64,000 nucleotides of DNA. Source: Photobacterium sp. GB-56. Lineage in GTDB: Bacteria > Pseudomonadota > Gammaproteobacteria > Enterobacterales > Vibrionaceae. The DNA is taken from NCBI RefSeq assembly GCF_003026105.1, contig NZ_PYNW01000015.1:1-64000 (forward strand), read 5' to 3'. Numbering within the stretch: position 1 is the stretch's first letter; each line of letters opens with the position of its first letter. The notes under the pieces were generated by a model, which searched no databases, was not told the origin of the DNA, and saw nothing but the letters and a program-made list of their open reading frames with translations. Below are positions 16,029 through 26,691 of this stretch, piece after piece. Both the position numbers and the translations under genes were made by a program.

Positions 16029-17021
16029 ATGATTAAGACGACGAAAAGAAAAGTAGCAGGGGCGCCAACGCCTATGGCAGGTTTAGCACTCGGTATTGGT
16101 AGTGTTTTATGGTGCTGGGAAAATGGTGCCACACTTCATGGTTATGCACAAATGACAGGTGCAGTCATTGCGGCATTGATGCTACTCGTTTTAGTTGCAA
16201 AATTTATATTCCATCCAAAATTATTATGGGGTGATTTATCTCACCATGTAGTGGGTAGTGTTGTACCAACATTTGCGATGGCATTAATGGTGGTATCAAA
16301 AGCGATTGGTTTATATGTATCAGCGCAAGCAGGTGCTTACCTTTGGTTATTCGCGGTAATTTTACACGTTATTTTCTTAACACTATTTATTTACCACCGT
16401 GCATGTGACTTCCATCTTCACCACATGGTGCCAAGTTGGTTTGTACCGCCAATCGGTATTATTGTTGCTGATGTGTCGTTCCCAGGTATTGCAGAGCTAC
16501 ACCCATTAGCAAACGTATTGTTAATCTTTGGTATGTTGTCATACGCAGTCATGCTTCCAATGATGATTTACCGCTTTATGTTCCGTGATGAAGTGCCAGA
16601 TGCTGCAAAACCAACCATTGCGATTATGGCAGCGCCTGCTAGCCTATCACTCGCAGGTTATTTAACAGTAACGGCAAACCCATCACCAGTAGTGGTTGCA
16701 TTACTAGCCGGTATTGCAGTATTGATGACAGCGGTAATTTACTTAGCTTTCTTCCGTTTATTACGCTTAGAGTTCAGCCCAGGTTACGCAGCTTTTACGT
16801 TCCCAATGGCAATTGGTGCAACAGCACTATTTAAAACTGCAGCGTGGATGAAAAATTACGGCTTTGATGCTCACTATGTGGCACAAGTTCACGGTCTAGC
16901 AACCATTGAGCTTTATATCGCAACGATTATCATTGGCTATGTAGCAATTCGTTATTTAGCATTTTATCGTCCATTCGGACTTCTTAAAAATAACAGTGAA
17001 CACTGTCCACAAAATGTCTGA
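16029..17021 (+). CDS. TDT family transporter (TehA/SLAC1-like)
   Basis: This 330-aa inner-membrane protein has about ten hydrophobic helices in the tellurite-resistance/dicarboxylate transporter (TDT) fold. Family-typical stretches include TPMAGLALGIGSVLW at the start, MVPSWFVPPIGIIVAD near residue 136 and FPMAIGATALFKTA near residue 260. Relatives include anion channels (TehA/SLAC1) and sulfite or dicarboxylate exporters, so the substrate cannot be named. Start ATG 16029 follows GGCGGAGAGAG. It is divergent from a LysR regulator and ends in a strong terminator. Confidence 0.85.
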   Translation: MIKTTKRKVAGAPTPMAGLALGIGSVLWCWENGATLHGYAQMTGAVIAALMLLVLVAKFIFHPKLLWGDLSHHVVGSVVPTFAMALMVVSKAIGLYVSAQAGAYLWLFAVILHVIFLTLFIYHRACDFHLHHMVPSWFVPPIGIIVADVSFPGIAELHPLANVLLIFGMLSYAVMLPMMIYRFMFRDEVPDAAKPTIAIMAAPASLSLAGYLTVTANPSPVVVALLAGIAVLMTAVIYLAFFRLLRLEFSPGYAAFTFPMAIGATALFKTAAWMKNYGFDAHYVAQVHGLATIELYIATIIIGYVAIRYLAFYRPFGLLKNNSEHCPQNV

Positions 17022-17089
17022 TAGCGATGGTAATACAGGCAGATGAGTTAAGATTATTTGCCTGTACTATCACTGATGTTTTGTGTGTT

Positions 17090-17117
17090 GCCCGATCGAA
17101 AGATCGGGCTTTTTTTG
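17090..17117 (+). terminator. Terminator of the TDT transporter gene
   Basis: GCCCGATC / GATCGGGC closed by a GAAA tetraloop is followed by seven T, 69 bp after the stop codon. Confidence 0.93.
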
Positions 17118-17223
17118 TTTTAGGGCTAAGACAATATTGTTAATATTTCTGCCTGTATGTATTTACAGTGTTCAATTCATGGTAGACAATTTAGTTATTC
17201 ATCACCTGCTGTGAGATACCTTA

Positions 17224-20200
17224 GTGTTTACCGTCTACCATTCAAATCAACTAGACTTGCTTAAATCTTTGCTGGTGGAGCTTATTAAGCTAAAGCCATT
17301 AGCCAATCCATTTGAAAAAGAACAGATTCTGGTACAAAGTCCAGGAATGTCGCAATGGTTAAAAATGGAATTAGCAAAGTCATTGGGTGTGGCTGCTAAT
17401 ATCGATTTTCCACTGCCAGCGACCTTTATTTGGAAGATGTTTACCCAGGTCCTCGCTGATGTACCAGAGCGCAGTGCATTTAACAAAGAAGCGATGACGT
17501 GGAAGTTAATGCAAGTGCTACCAGCACAGTTTGAGCAACCTGAATTTGAAGCGCTACAGCGGTATTTAGACGGTGATGACGACAATTTAAAGTGCTATCA
17601 GTTAGCTGAAAAAATTGCCGATATTTTTGACCAATATTTAGTGTATCGCCCTGAGTGGATCCAACAATGGGAAGCGGGGGAAGTTGTCGCTGAATTAGAA
17701 GATGAGCATCCTTGGCAGCCTATTTTATGGCAAGCACTGTATGATCAAACCTTGGCACTTGGACAATCGCCTTATCATCGTGCCAACTTGTACGAACACT
17801 TTATTGAAACGCTACAAAACTACAACGCATCACAAGGTAAAGAAGCATTAATAGCAGCAGGCTTACCGCAGCGTTTATTTGTGTTTGGTATCTCATCATT
17901 ACCCCCACGTTATCTAGATGCACTTGCTGCTATTGGTGAGCATATTGATGTGCATTTAATGTTTACTAACCCTTGTCGTTATTATTGGGGAGATATTCGC
18001 GATCGTAAACACCTTGCGCGACTCGCTGCCAGTAAGCGGGTCAAACTTCATAATATCGAAGAGCAACAAGATATTGATGCCACGATTGAAGTACTAAAAG
18101 ACAACGATGAAAGCCACTATGATGATGAGATGCAAAATGGCATGGTCGGTAATAGCTTATTAGCCTCTATGGGTAAGCTTGGTCGCGATAACATGTATTT
18201 GTTATCGGAGATGCAAATTAACGAAGTGGATGCCGGTTTCGTTGATATTGAATCAGATACTTTATTACATGCCATTCAAGCTGACATCTTAAACTTGGTT
18301 GATCGCCAAGATGATACCCAATTAGATTCTAGCGAGCATAAATTCCCAATTGCTGCAGATGATAACTCACTCTCTATTCATGCATGTCATAGCCCAATGC
18401 GTGAAGTTGAAGTGCTTCACGACAAGCTGTTAGCGATGTTTGAGGCAAACCCTGATCTGAAACCACGTGATGTGATCGTGATGGTGGCTGACATCAATGC
18501 CTACAGCCCCGCCATCCAAGCGGTATTTGGTAATGCGCCGGGTAACCGTTATATTCCATTTTCGATTTCTGACCGAACCGCAGAGCAAGAAAACCCAATA
18601 TTGTTGGCGTTTTTACGTTTATTAACTTTGCCTGATAGTCGCTGTCATGCTTCTGAACTGTTAGAGCTATTAGAAGTGCCTGCGGTGATGAATAAGTTTG
18701 GTTTTGATAGCCAAAGCTTTGAGAAAGTAAAACAGTGGATCGAAGAAGCGGGAGTTCGCTGGGGCTTAGATCAGCATACATCGAGCCAATTTAATCTTCC
18801 TGAGCAGATGCAAAATACTTGGCTGTTTGGTATTCAGCGCATGCTGTTAGGTTATGCCATGCCCCATAATACTGGTTTGTTTGAAGGCATTTCTGCTTAC
18901 GATCAAGTACAGGGGATTGATGCGGAGTTAGCTGGGCAGTTAGCTGGCTTTATTGATTGCTTAATTAGTTACCGTGAAGTGTTAGCACAGCCACATTTGG
19001 TGACAGAGTGGGCGGATACACTTAACCAAATGCTGGATGATTTTTTTGCGGTGGAATTAGAAGGCGAACTGGTTCTTAAATCTATTCGCGATAACTTACA
19101 CCGCTTGCACGAACAACTCGATGATGCGGGTTATAAAGGTGAGATCACACCAGCAGTGCTAACTCAATATTTACGCGATAAGTTATCGGGTGAGCGAGTA
19201 AGCCAACGCTTCCTTGCTGGACAAGTGAATTTTTGTACCTTAATGCCAATGCGTTCGATCCCCTTTGATGTGGTGTGCTTGCTTGGCATGAATGATGGTG
19301 CTTACCCTCGAAATATTGCCCCTGAAGGGTTTGATTTAATGAATGGTCGCACTAAAGCGGGCGATCGTTCTCGTCGTGATGATGACCGTTATCTTTTCCT
19401 TGAAGCATTATTATCAGCGCAAGAAACCTTATATATCAGCTACGTGGGTCGCTCAATTCAAGACAACGCAGAAAAAATTGCGTCTGTGCTAGTCAGTGAG
19501 CTGGTGGAATATTGTCAGCAAGGTTATTGCTTAGAGGGGGATGAATCTCTTCCTGTCGATCAATCAGCCGAAAACATTAAACAAAAACTGATTGAGCACC
19601 ATCCCTTAGTGCCATTTAGTCCGAGTGCTTTTATCGGGAGTAATAGCAGTTATGCCATTGAATGGCTACCCGCTGCTGCTCGTGAAGGGCAAGCGAGCCA
19701 ACCTTTCCAATTAGGTGAACTTCCTCCAGAACCGATTGCCGATGATCAACAACAAGTATTAGAGCTTGCTGAGTTGCAGCGTTTCTGGCGTTTACCGGTA
19801 CGTTATTTCTTTAACCGTCGTCTGAAAGTCTACTTTGAGCCGCCAATGGGATTATTGGAAGATGATGAACCGTTTGTGCTGAATCATCTTGAAAGTTATC
19901 ACGTTAAAGATGAGCTATTAGCATTATTGCTTGATGCTCAAATGACCAATAAAGATCCGGATCAGATCTTCAGTCATTTCGCTCAAGAGCAAAAAGCAGC
20001 GGGCAAGTTACCTGTAGCGGCATTTGGTGATATTGATTTAGATGCCAGTCGTCTAGCAGTACGTGAGTTAGTTAGCCAGATTGAGCCATTAATTCATGCG
20101 CCATTAGATGATCAGGAAGTGGCAATAACACTAACGATAAATGGTCATGCCGTATTACTTCAAGGTTGGCTGAAACAGCGCTATCAATCAGGTTTAATGC

Positions 20201-20685
20201 GTTTTCGTAGTGGTAAAGTGCGCTCGGTAGATTTACTCGCGGCTTGGTGTGATCACTTATGTTTAGCGATTAGCCAGCCAGAATTGAACCAGAAAACACA
20301 TATTATTGGTACCGATAAGCACCTTGTCATTAATGCGATCGAAGCGAGTAAAGCACAAGGTTATTTACAAGAGCTTATCGAGTTGTATTACCAAGGTTTG
20401 AATCAACCTTTAGCGTATTTTCCGAAAACAGCACATGCAGGTATTCAAGCGTGTGTTGATAAGCAAGGTAACTGGAAAGACGATGAACAAACCATCGAGA
20501 AAGCCTACAGCAAAATGGCAGATTGTTTTAACGATGGTTACTTCTTTGCAGGTGAAGGCGCGGATGAATACATCAATCGAGTATGGACACATTGGAATGA
20601 TGAACTTGCACAGAATAGCTATGTGTTGGCACTGAAAGTACTACAGGCTGCAGTATTAAATAGTGAAGAAGTAAAGCCGGAATAA
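17224..20685 (+). CDS. recC: Exodeoxyribonuclease V, gamma subunit
   Basis: RecC is the Chi-recognising scaffold subunit of RecBCD, which processes double-strand breaks for recombination and degrades foreign linear DNA. The 1153-aa protein begins FTVYHSNQLDLLKSLL and contains VQSPGMSQWLKMELA and AANIDFPLPATFIWKMF, close to E. coli RecC (1122 aa). The start is GTG at 17224. It is followed by recB after 274 bp without the ptrA gene found there in E. coli, and that spacer has hairpin-forming sequence. The three rec genes run the same way. Confidence 0.97.
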   Translation: MFTVYHSNQLDLLKSLLVELIKLKPLANPFEKEQILVQSPGMSQWLKMELAKSLGVAANIDFPLPATFIWKMFTQVLADVPERSAFNKEAMTWKLMQVLPAQFEQPEFEALQRYLDGDDDNLKCYQLAEKIADIFDQYLVYRPEWIQQWEAGEVVAELEDEHPWQPILWQALYDQTLALGQSPYHRANLYEHFIETLQNYNASQGKEALIAAGLPQRLFVFGISSLPPRYLDALAAIGEHIDVHLMFTNPCRYYWGDIRDRKHLARLAASKRVKLHNIEEQQDIDATIEVLKDNDESHYDDEMQNGMVGNSLLASMGKLGRDNMYLLSEMQINEVDAGFVDIESDTLLHAIQADILNLVDRQDDTQLDSSEHKFPIAADDNSLSIHACHSPMREVEVLHDKLLAMFEANPDLKPRDVIVMVADINAYSPAIQAVFGNAPGNRYIPFSISDRTAEQENPILLAFLRLLTLPDSRCHASELLELLEVPAVMNKFGFDSQSFEKVKQWIEEAGVRWGLDQHTSSQFNLPEQMQNTWLFGIQRMLLGYAMPHNTGLFEGISAYDQVQGIDAELAGQLAGFIDCLISYREVLAQPHLVTEWADTLNQMLDDFFAVELEGELVLKSIRDNLHRLHEQLDDAGYKGEITPAVLTQYLRDKLSGERVSQRFLAGQVNFCTLMPMRSIPFDVVCLLGMNDGAYPRNIAPEGFDLMNGRTKAGDRSRRDDDRYLFLEALLSAQETLYISYVGRSIQDNAEKIASVLVSELVEYCQQGYCLEGDESLPVDQSAENIKQKLIEHHPLVPFSPSAFIGSNSSYAIEWLPAAAREGQASQPFQLGELPPEPIADDQQQVLELAELQRFWRLPVRYFFNRRLKVYFEPPMGLLEDDEPFVLNHLESYHVKDELLALLLDAQMTNKDPDQIFSHFAQEQKAAGKLPVAAFGDIDLDASRLAVRELVSQIEPLIHAPLDDQEVAITLTINGHAVLLQGWLKQRYQSGLMRFRSGKVRSVDLLAAWCDHLCLAISQPELNQKTHIIGTDKHLVINAIEASKAQGYLQELIELYYQGLNQPLAYFPKTAHAGIQACVDKQGNWKDDEQTIEKAYSKMADCFNDGYFFAGEGADEYINRVWTHWNDELAQNSYVLALKVLQAAVLNSEEVKPE

Positions 20686-20694
20686 GGGGTAGTG

Positions 20695-20770
20695 TGGCCG
20701 CCAGCAAATCATTATTAGTTGTAGGGTGCTTGCTGTACGGCCACCGGTCCAGAGGTGACCAAGTTTCTGG
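20695..20770. other. Structured spacer between recC and recB
   Basis: Arms TGGCCG (20695-20700) and CAGCAA (20702-20707) pair with TTGCTG (20730-20735) and CGGCCA (20738-20743), forming a 12-bp interrupted stem with a 22-nt loop. A second smaller dyad (CCAGA / TCTGG, 20749-20770) follows. The GC content is higher than that of the surrounding spacer. It could be an mRNA processing or attenuation element, a small RNA, or a dispersed repeat; no T run makes it a classic terminator. Confidence 0.4.
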
Positions 20771-20959
20771 CGCTGATACTAACCAACCGCTGTAATACAA
20801 ACCGTGAGTAAGTTCTCACAATATTAGAATATAACAAGATTTGATCGCTCAATATTCGCTTATAAGTGTTTGATCACAGTAGTGATGTGAGCAAGATCAC
20901 CTTGAGCTTCAAGGGATCATTGGAGTGATCGAGTTTTACGATATGGGACAAGTAAAATC

Positions 20960-23900
20960 ATGACGGTACAAACGCAAACCAATATTTTGCAGCCAATGGC
21001 CTTTCCATTGCATGGTACACGTTTAATTGAAGCATCTGCCGGTACGGGCAAAACATTTACTATTGCCAGTTTATACCTGCGTCTATTACTCGGTCATGGT
21101 AATGCAGAAACGCGTCATGCTGTTGAATTAACGGTTGATCAAATACTGGTGGTGACTTTTACCGAAGCGGCAACGGCAGAGCTTCGCGATCGTATTCGTG
21201 GCCGTATTCACGATGCGCGTTTAGCGTTTAGTCGTGGTGTGAGTGGCGATCCCGTTATAGCCCCGTTACTGCAAGAGTATCCCGATCATAAAGCGGCAGC
21301 CAATATTTTACTGCAAGCTGAACGTCAAATGGATGAAGCGGCTATTTATACCATCCATGGTTTTTGTCAGCGAATGTTGACTCAAAACGCGTTTGAATCA
21401 GGCTGTCGTTTCAACAATGAATTTGTCACCGATGAAAGCCAATTGAAGAACTTGGTGGTTGCGGATTACTGGCGTAGTCATTTCTATCAGTTACCACGAG
21501 CGCTTGCTTGTCAGATCCGTGATTTATGGTCATCGCCGCATGCGCTATTAAAAGATATTGGCAATAGTTTAACAGGTGCTCCCGTTAAACTTTCTGTAGC
21601 GGCTATGACGGCAAGTTTAGAGCAGTTACATCAGCAAAATATCGAACGCATTAATGAATTTAAAGCATTATGGAAACAGCACTTCGCTGATTTAGAAGCG
21701 TTAATTGCCAATTCAGACGTGAATAAACGTAGCTATACCAAAAAGAGCCTACCAACGTGGCTCGCTCAAGTGAATGAATGGGCCAATCAATCGACTGAGA
21801 ATTATGAATTACCGGATAAATTAGAGAAGTTTCACCAACAGGAACTGATCACTAAAACCCCGAAAGGTGAAGCACCACAGCATGCGGTATTTGTTGCGGT
21901 TGCAGATTTACTTGATAACCCAGCGACATTACGCGATCCCTTATTAGCGCACGCGATTGAACATTGTCGTATTTTACTGGCGGAGGCAAAAGCCCATAAA
22001 GGGTGGTTATCGTTTGATGATCTCTTAACGCAGTTAGGCGCTGCGATCGACAACGATCAAGATGATCTACTGGCAAGTAAGATCCGCAGCCAATATCCAG
22101 TTGCGATGATCGACGAATTCCAAGATACCGACCCCTTGCAGTACGGTATCTTCAGTTCGGTGTATCACGATCACCCTGAATGCGGATTGTTTATGATCGG
22201 TGATCCTAAGCAGGCGATTTATGCGTTTCGTGGGGCAGATATTTTTACTTATATTCAAGCCCGTCGTCAGGTTCAAGATCATTACACATTAGGTACCAAC
22301 TGGCGTTCAACGGCAGATATGATTGCGTCGGTAAATAGTGTCTTTGATACCCCTAATAGCCCGTTTATTTATGATCAAGATATTACGTTTGACCCTGTTG
22401 GTCATAGTCCGAAAGCACCAGATCGTAGCTGGTGGCTAAACGGCGAACAACAACACGCGCTCACGTTCTGGTTGCAAGATAGCCTCGATGGTAAGCCTAT
22501 TACCAAGGGCGATTATGAGTCGACGATGGCAACGGCGACAGCCGCACACATTCAGCATATTTTAGAGCAGTCACAACAAGGGCAAGGCTACTTTTTAGAT
22601 AAAGAAACTCAACACCCAGTGAAAGCGGGTGATATTGCGGTGTTAGTACGTACAGGACGAGAAGGTAAGTTGGTGCGTGAAGCACTGGCAAAACAAGGGA
22701 TTGCCAGTGTGTATTTATCTAATCGTGATAGCGTTTTTTCTACTGCAGAAGCGGCTGATGTACAGCGATTATTACAAGCGGTACTAACACCTGATGACGA
22801 TCGCGCATTGCGTGCTGCGTTGGCGTCAGGGTTGTTTTCTTTAACCGCAATAGAGCTCGATACGCTTAATAATGATGAGAATGAGTGGGAAATTGCAGTA
22901 AATAGCTTTAAGCAATACCGTCAACAATGGCTCAAGCGTGGCGTGATGCCTATGCTACGAAGCGTGATGGCGAAAAACAATATTGCTGAGCGTTTATTAG
23001 TGGAAGAAGGCGGTGAACGTCGTTTAACTGACTTACTTCATATTGGTGAATTACTGCAAGAAGCGAGTCAAACCTTAGACAGTGATTATGCGCTATTACG
23101 TTGGTTGGCTGAAAATGTAGCTGAGCCAAACGGTAATTCTGATGAACAAATTTTGCGTTTAGAGTCCGAACGTAATTTGGTGCAGATTGTTACCATCCAC
23201 AAATCAAAAGGATTGGAATACGATTTAGTCTTTATGCCGTTTGTTTGTAGCTATCGTGAAGTCGATAGTAAAGGCGAAGTGAAGTATCACGATGAAGACG
23301 ATAACGTGACGATTTTAGATATTACCAAGCATGCTGATTCTATTTCTAAAGCTGATAAAGAACGCCTCGCAGAAGATTTACGTTTAATTTATGTAGCGTT
23401 AACTCGTGCAGTTTATGGCTGTTTTGTTGGTATGGCACCTGTACGTAATGGTCGCAGTAGCAAAGAGCCGACTGGATTACACAAATCAGCGATGGGGTAT
23501 TTAATTCAAAATGGAGAAGAGTGCGGTGTTGCAGCACTAGAATTAGCACTGGCTAAGTTATCTGAAGCGCAACCGACGATCACTATTGCTGAACCTCCAG
23601 TATTACCTGTCGATAAGTGGGCAGGACAAAATGAGCAAACTGAGGCGTTGAATCGTCGTGAATTTGAGCGTCAGATTGAACGTAATTGGTGGATGACCAG
23701 TTACTCCAACTTGGTGAAACAAGGTCATCAAGCGCATCATGATAGCAGTTTAGATCTTCCTGGATTTGATATCGATTCTGTACAGAAAGAAACGCCAGAA
23801 AACAGTGAAACGGAGGTGGAGTTAGAGCCTGAATACTCTATTTACACTTTCCCTCGCGGTGCGCGTCCGGGGACATTTTTACATACGGTGTTTGAAGAAA

Positions 23901-24562
23901 TCGAGTTTACGCGTCCTGTCGATAGCCCAGAAACTGTCGCTAAACTGACGGAGCTATTGCAACTTGAACATTACGAGTTAGCGTGGCTACCTGTATTACA
24001 GCAATTAATTAACGATGTTTTGCACTGTCCATTAGATGGCGAACAATTGCGATTGGCAGAAAAAACACCACAACAACGTTTAACGGAAATGGAGTTTTTA
24101 CTCCCGATTGAAATGTTGCAATCACCGCTACTCAATAAAGTCATTGCTAAGCATGATTCTATTTCCGCGAAAGCTGGTGAGCTTGGCTTTAGTACGGTCA
24201 GCGGTATGCTTAAAGGTTTTATTGACTTGGTGTTTGAACATCAGGGTAAATATTACGTATTAGACTGGAAATCGAATTATCTTGGTGATGATCCACAGGT
24301 GTATCGTGGTGAGCAGTTGGTTGAAGCGATGCGCGATCACCGCTATGACTTGCAGTATCAAATTTACGCCTTAGCGCTGCAACGTTTCTTGCGTAGCCGT
24401 ATTCCAAACTACGACTATGAGACCCATTTCGGTGGTGTGTATTACTTGTTCCTACGTGGTATTCAAGCTGGTAGTGACAGTGGAATTTTCCATGCGAAAC
24501 CATCGCAAGCATTGTTAGAAGAACTGGATTTATTAATTGATGGAGCATTACCTCATGCTTAA
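20960..24562 (+). CDS. recB: Exodeoxyribonuclease V, beta subunit
   Basis: RecB is the 3'-5' helicase and sole nuclease of RecBCD. The 1200-aa protein shows the UvrD-type Walker A IEASAGTGKTFTIASLY near residue 24, motif II IDEFQDTDPLQY near residue 390, motif V VTIHKSKGLEYDLVF, and motif VI DLRLIYVALTRA. The C-terminal nuclease has GFIDLVF and YVLDWKSNYLG, the catalytic Asp and Asp-x-Lys. The length is near E. coli RecB (1180 aa). The 3' end overlaps recD by 8 bp, implying coupled translation. Confidence 0.98.
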   Translation: MTVQTQTNILQPMAFPLHGTRLIEASAGTGKTFTIASLYLRLLLGHGNAETRHAVELTVDQILVVTFTEAATAELRDRIRGRIHDARLAFSRGVSGDPVIAPLLQEYPDHKAAANILLQAERQMDEAAIYTIHGFCQRMLTQNAFESGCRFNNEFVTDESQLKNLVVADYWRSHFYQLPRALACQIRDLWSSPHALLKDIGNSLTGAPVKLSVAAMTASLEQLHQQNIERINEFKALWKQHFADLEALIANSDVNKRSYTKKSLPTWLAQVNEWANQSTENYELPDKLEKFHQQELITKTPKGEAPQHAVFVAVADLLDNPATLRDPLLAHAIEHCRILLAEAKAHKGWLSFDDLLTQLGAAIDNDQDDLLASKIRSQYPVAMIDEFQDTDPLQYGIFSSVYHDHPECGLFMIGDPKQAIYAFRGADIFTYIQARRQVQDHYTLGTNWRSTADMIASVNSVFDTPNSPFIYDQDITFDPVGHSPKAPDRSWWLNGEQQHALTFWLQDSLDGKPITKGDYESTMATATAAHIQHILEQSQQGQGYFLDKETQHPVKAGDIAVLVRTGREGKLVREALAKQGIASVYLSNRDSVFSTAEAADVQRLLQAVLTPDDDRALRAALASGLFSLTAIELDTLNNDENEWEIAVNSFKQYRQQWLKRGVMPMLRSVMAKNNIAERLLVEEGGERRLTDLLHIGELLQEASQTLDSDYALLRWLAENVAEPNGNSDEQILRLESERNLVQIVTIHKSKGLEYDLVFMPFVCSYREVDSKGEVKYHDEDDNVTILDITKHADSISKADKERLAEDLRLIYVALTRAVYGCFVGMAPVRNGRSSKEPTGLHKSAMGYLIQNGEECGVAALELALAKLSEAQPTITIAEPPVLPVDKWAGQNEQTEALNRREFERQIERNWWMTSYSNLVKQGHQAHHDSSLDLPGFDIDSVQKETPENSETEVELEPEYSIYTFPRGARPGTFLHTVFEEIEFTRPVDSPETVAKLTELLQLEHYELAWLPVLQQLINDVLHCPLDGEQLRLAEKTPQQRLTEMEFLLPIEMLQSPLLNKVIAKHDSISAKAGELGFSTVSGMLKGFIDLVFEHQGKYYVLDWKSNYLGDDPQVYRGEQLVEAMRDHRYDLQYQIYALALQRFLRSRIPNYDYETHFGGVYYLFLRGIQAGSDSGIFHAKPSQALLEELDLLIDGALPHA

Positions 24563-26624
24563 ACGACTTCAAGCGTTAACCAAACAAGGTGTGTTGCGTC
24601 AGCTTGATTATCAGTTCGCAAAATTTGTCGCGCATCATAGCCCCGCAGATCAAGCTGATTTAGCCGCACTTGTGGCAGCTCTTGCCAGTAATGAATTAGG
24701 TAAGGGACATGTTTGCGTAGTGCTAGATACACTTTCGCTTCAGCGTTTATTTAGTTTGCCATCACGTGTTGCAATTGAGTTGTTAGAAGGCGTGCCTGAG
24801 CCTTCACAATGGGGAGAGCTATTAAGCCATTTTGCTGTGGTATCAAGTGTGCAAACAGGCAAGGTGCAAGCGACCCCCTTAGTTATTGAACATGGTCGTT
24901 TGTACCTCAGTCGTTATTGGCAATTTGAACAAACCGTTGCCAATAAAATCCTCATGATGGCAAACAATGCAGGATCAGAGGATGTACGATTTAGTACGAC
25001 TGAGCTCAACGTTATGCATCAGGCATTAGATGATTTATTTCCTGTGACTTACGGTTACTTGTATGAAGCCTTATCAACCGCGACAACAGCTGATGCACGC
25101 CAGAGATTAGTGTGTGACATGCTTGATGTGGTGAAACCAGAGCAAGTTGATTGGGCGAAAGTCGAGCATATTTTAGTCAATGCGACATCGCAAAAAGATC
25201 TGTCTCAATTAGATGGGGTGATACCACTTGATGCCTGCTTAAATTGGCAGAAAGTGGCAGCTGCAGTGGCATTGACACGTCAGTTTGCAGTGATTTCTGG
25301 CGGCCCAGGTACGGGTAAAACAACCACCGTCGCTAAATTACTTGCGGCATTAGTAATGCAAGCCGGTGATGAGCATGTACCTAATATTATGCTGGTGGCA
25401 CCGACAGGTAAGGCGGCGGCACGTTTAACAGAATCGATTAGTTCTGCGGTGAAATCATTGCCCGTAGCGGCATCAGTGAAAGAGCGTATTCCGACTCAAT
25501 CGAGTACGATCCACCGTTTATTGGGGGCAATTCCGGGACGCGTTGAATTTCGTCATCATAAAGATAATCCCTTACACCTTGATGTGTTAGTGGTTGATGA
25601 AGCCTCAATGGTTGATTTACCAATGATGGCACGATTGCTCGATGCGATGCCTGCTGGCGCGAAACTGATTTTATTAGGGGATAGAGATCAGTTGGCATCG
25701 GTTGAAGCGGGGGCTGTGCTCGGTGATATCTGCTCATTTGCTAATCAAGGTTATAGTGGAACGCAAGGGCAAGTGCTTAGCCAGTTGACGGGCTATGATC
25801 TTTATAGCACCTCACTCGACTTAAGTTTGGTGGCCGATTGTTTATGCATGCTACAAAAGAGTTACCGTTTCCACGCTCAATCTGGTATTGGTCAGTTAGC
25901 GAAAGCAATTAACAGCGGTCGTCCTGCGTTGGTGGAAAAAGTCTGGCAGCAAGGCTTTAAAGATATTCATCATTACGCCTTATCTTCTGACAGTTATCAG
26001 TCGATGATTAATCAAGTGACGACCTTCTACTTTGATTATTTAGATGCGATTGCCGAACAACGTGAGCCTAAATTGGTGCTAGATGCGTTTGCGAATGTGC
26101 GCTTGTTATGTGCATTGCGCGAAGGTGATTTTGGTGTTGTAGGGTTAAACTACCGGATAGAAAAAGAGTTAACTCACCGCGGTAAAATTAACCCAGGGGA
26201 CGATACGTGGTATCAAGGTCGCCCAATTATGATCACCCGAAATGATCATGCCGTTGGTTTATATAACGGTGATATTGGTATCACTATGTTAGAGCCAGAA
26301 ACGGACGCCGTCGATGGTGTGCGTCGTTTGAAGGTCTATTTTGAGATGCCTGATGGTACGATCCGTGGATTCTTGCCTAGTCGTATTCCAGAGCATGAAG
26401 TGGTGTATGCGATGACTATCCATAAATCACAAGGATCTGAATTTGCTGATACCGTAATGGTGTTGCCGAATGACTTTACACCGATCTTAACTCGAGAGTT
26501 GATTTATACAGGTATTACACGTGCAAAAGCGAGATTGTATCTTTACGCTCAACCAGACGTTATTCGTCGTAGTGTGCAAGTAAGAACTGAGCGGGCAAGT
26601 GGCTTATCTGAATTGTTAGTGTAA
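24555..26624 (+). CDS. recD: Exodeoxyribonuclease V, alpha subunit
   Basis: RecD is the 5'-3' superfamily 1B helicase of RecBCD. Walker A GGPGTGKTTTVAKLL lies near residue 245, with motif II VVDEASMVDLPMMARLL and the C-terminal YAMTIHKSQGSEFADTV and LIYTGITRAK. The start is ATG 24555, inside the recB stop region; GGAG lies 9 nt upstream, whereas the in-frame TTG 24537 has no site. The 689 aa make it longer than E. coli RecD (608 aa), with an extended N-terminal domain common in Vibrionaceae. A strong terminator follows. Confidence 0.97.
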   Translation: MLKRLQALTKQGVLRQLDYQFAKFVAHHSPADQADLAALVAALASNELGKGHVCVVLDTLSLQRLFSLPSRVAIELLEGVPEPSQWGELLSHFAVVSSVQTGKVQATPLVIEHGRLYLSRYWQFEQTVANKILMMANNAGSEDVRFSTTELNVMHQALDDLFPVTYGYLYEALSTATTADARQRLVCDMLDVVKPEQVDWAKVEHILVNATSQKDLSQLDGVIPLDACLNWQKVAAAVALTRQFAVISGGPGTGKTTTVAKLLAALVMQAGDEHVPNIMLVAPTGKAAARLTESISSAVKSLPVAASVKERIPTQSSTIHRLLGAIPGRVEFRHHKDNPLHLDVLVVDEASMVDLPMMARLLDAMPAGAKLILLGDRDQLASVEAGAVLGDICSFANQGYSGTQGQVLSQLTGYDLYSTSLDLSLVADCLCMLQKSYRFHAQSGIGQLAKAINSGRPALVEKVWQQGFKDIHHYALSSDSYQSMINQVTTFYFDYLDAIAEQREPKLVLDAFANVRLLCALREGDFGVVGLNYRIEKELTHRGKINPGDDTWYQGRPIMITRNDHAVGLYNGDIGITMLEPETDAVDGVRRLKVYFEMPDGTIRGFLPSRIPEHEVVYAMTIHKSQGSEFADTVMVLPNDFTPILTRELIYTGITRAKARLYLYAQPDVIRRSVQVRTERASGLSELLV

Positions 26625-26640
26625 ACCTGTATCTATCAAT

Positions 26641-26671
26641 AAAAACGCCAGCATTTGTGCTGGCGTTTTTT
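26641..26671. terminator. Bidirectional terminator between recD and the dsbB-like gene
   Basis: AAAAACGCCAGCA pairs with TGCTGGCGTTTTT across a TTTG-type loop. A/T runs on both sides serve the two convergent genes. Confidence 0.93.
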
Positions 26672-26691
26672 ATTGTTCGTTATTTAAGGTA

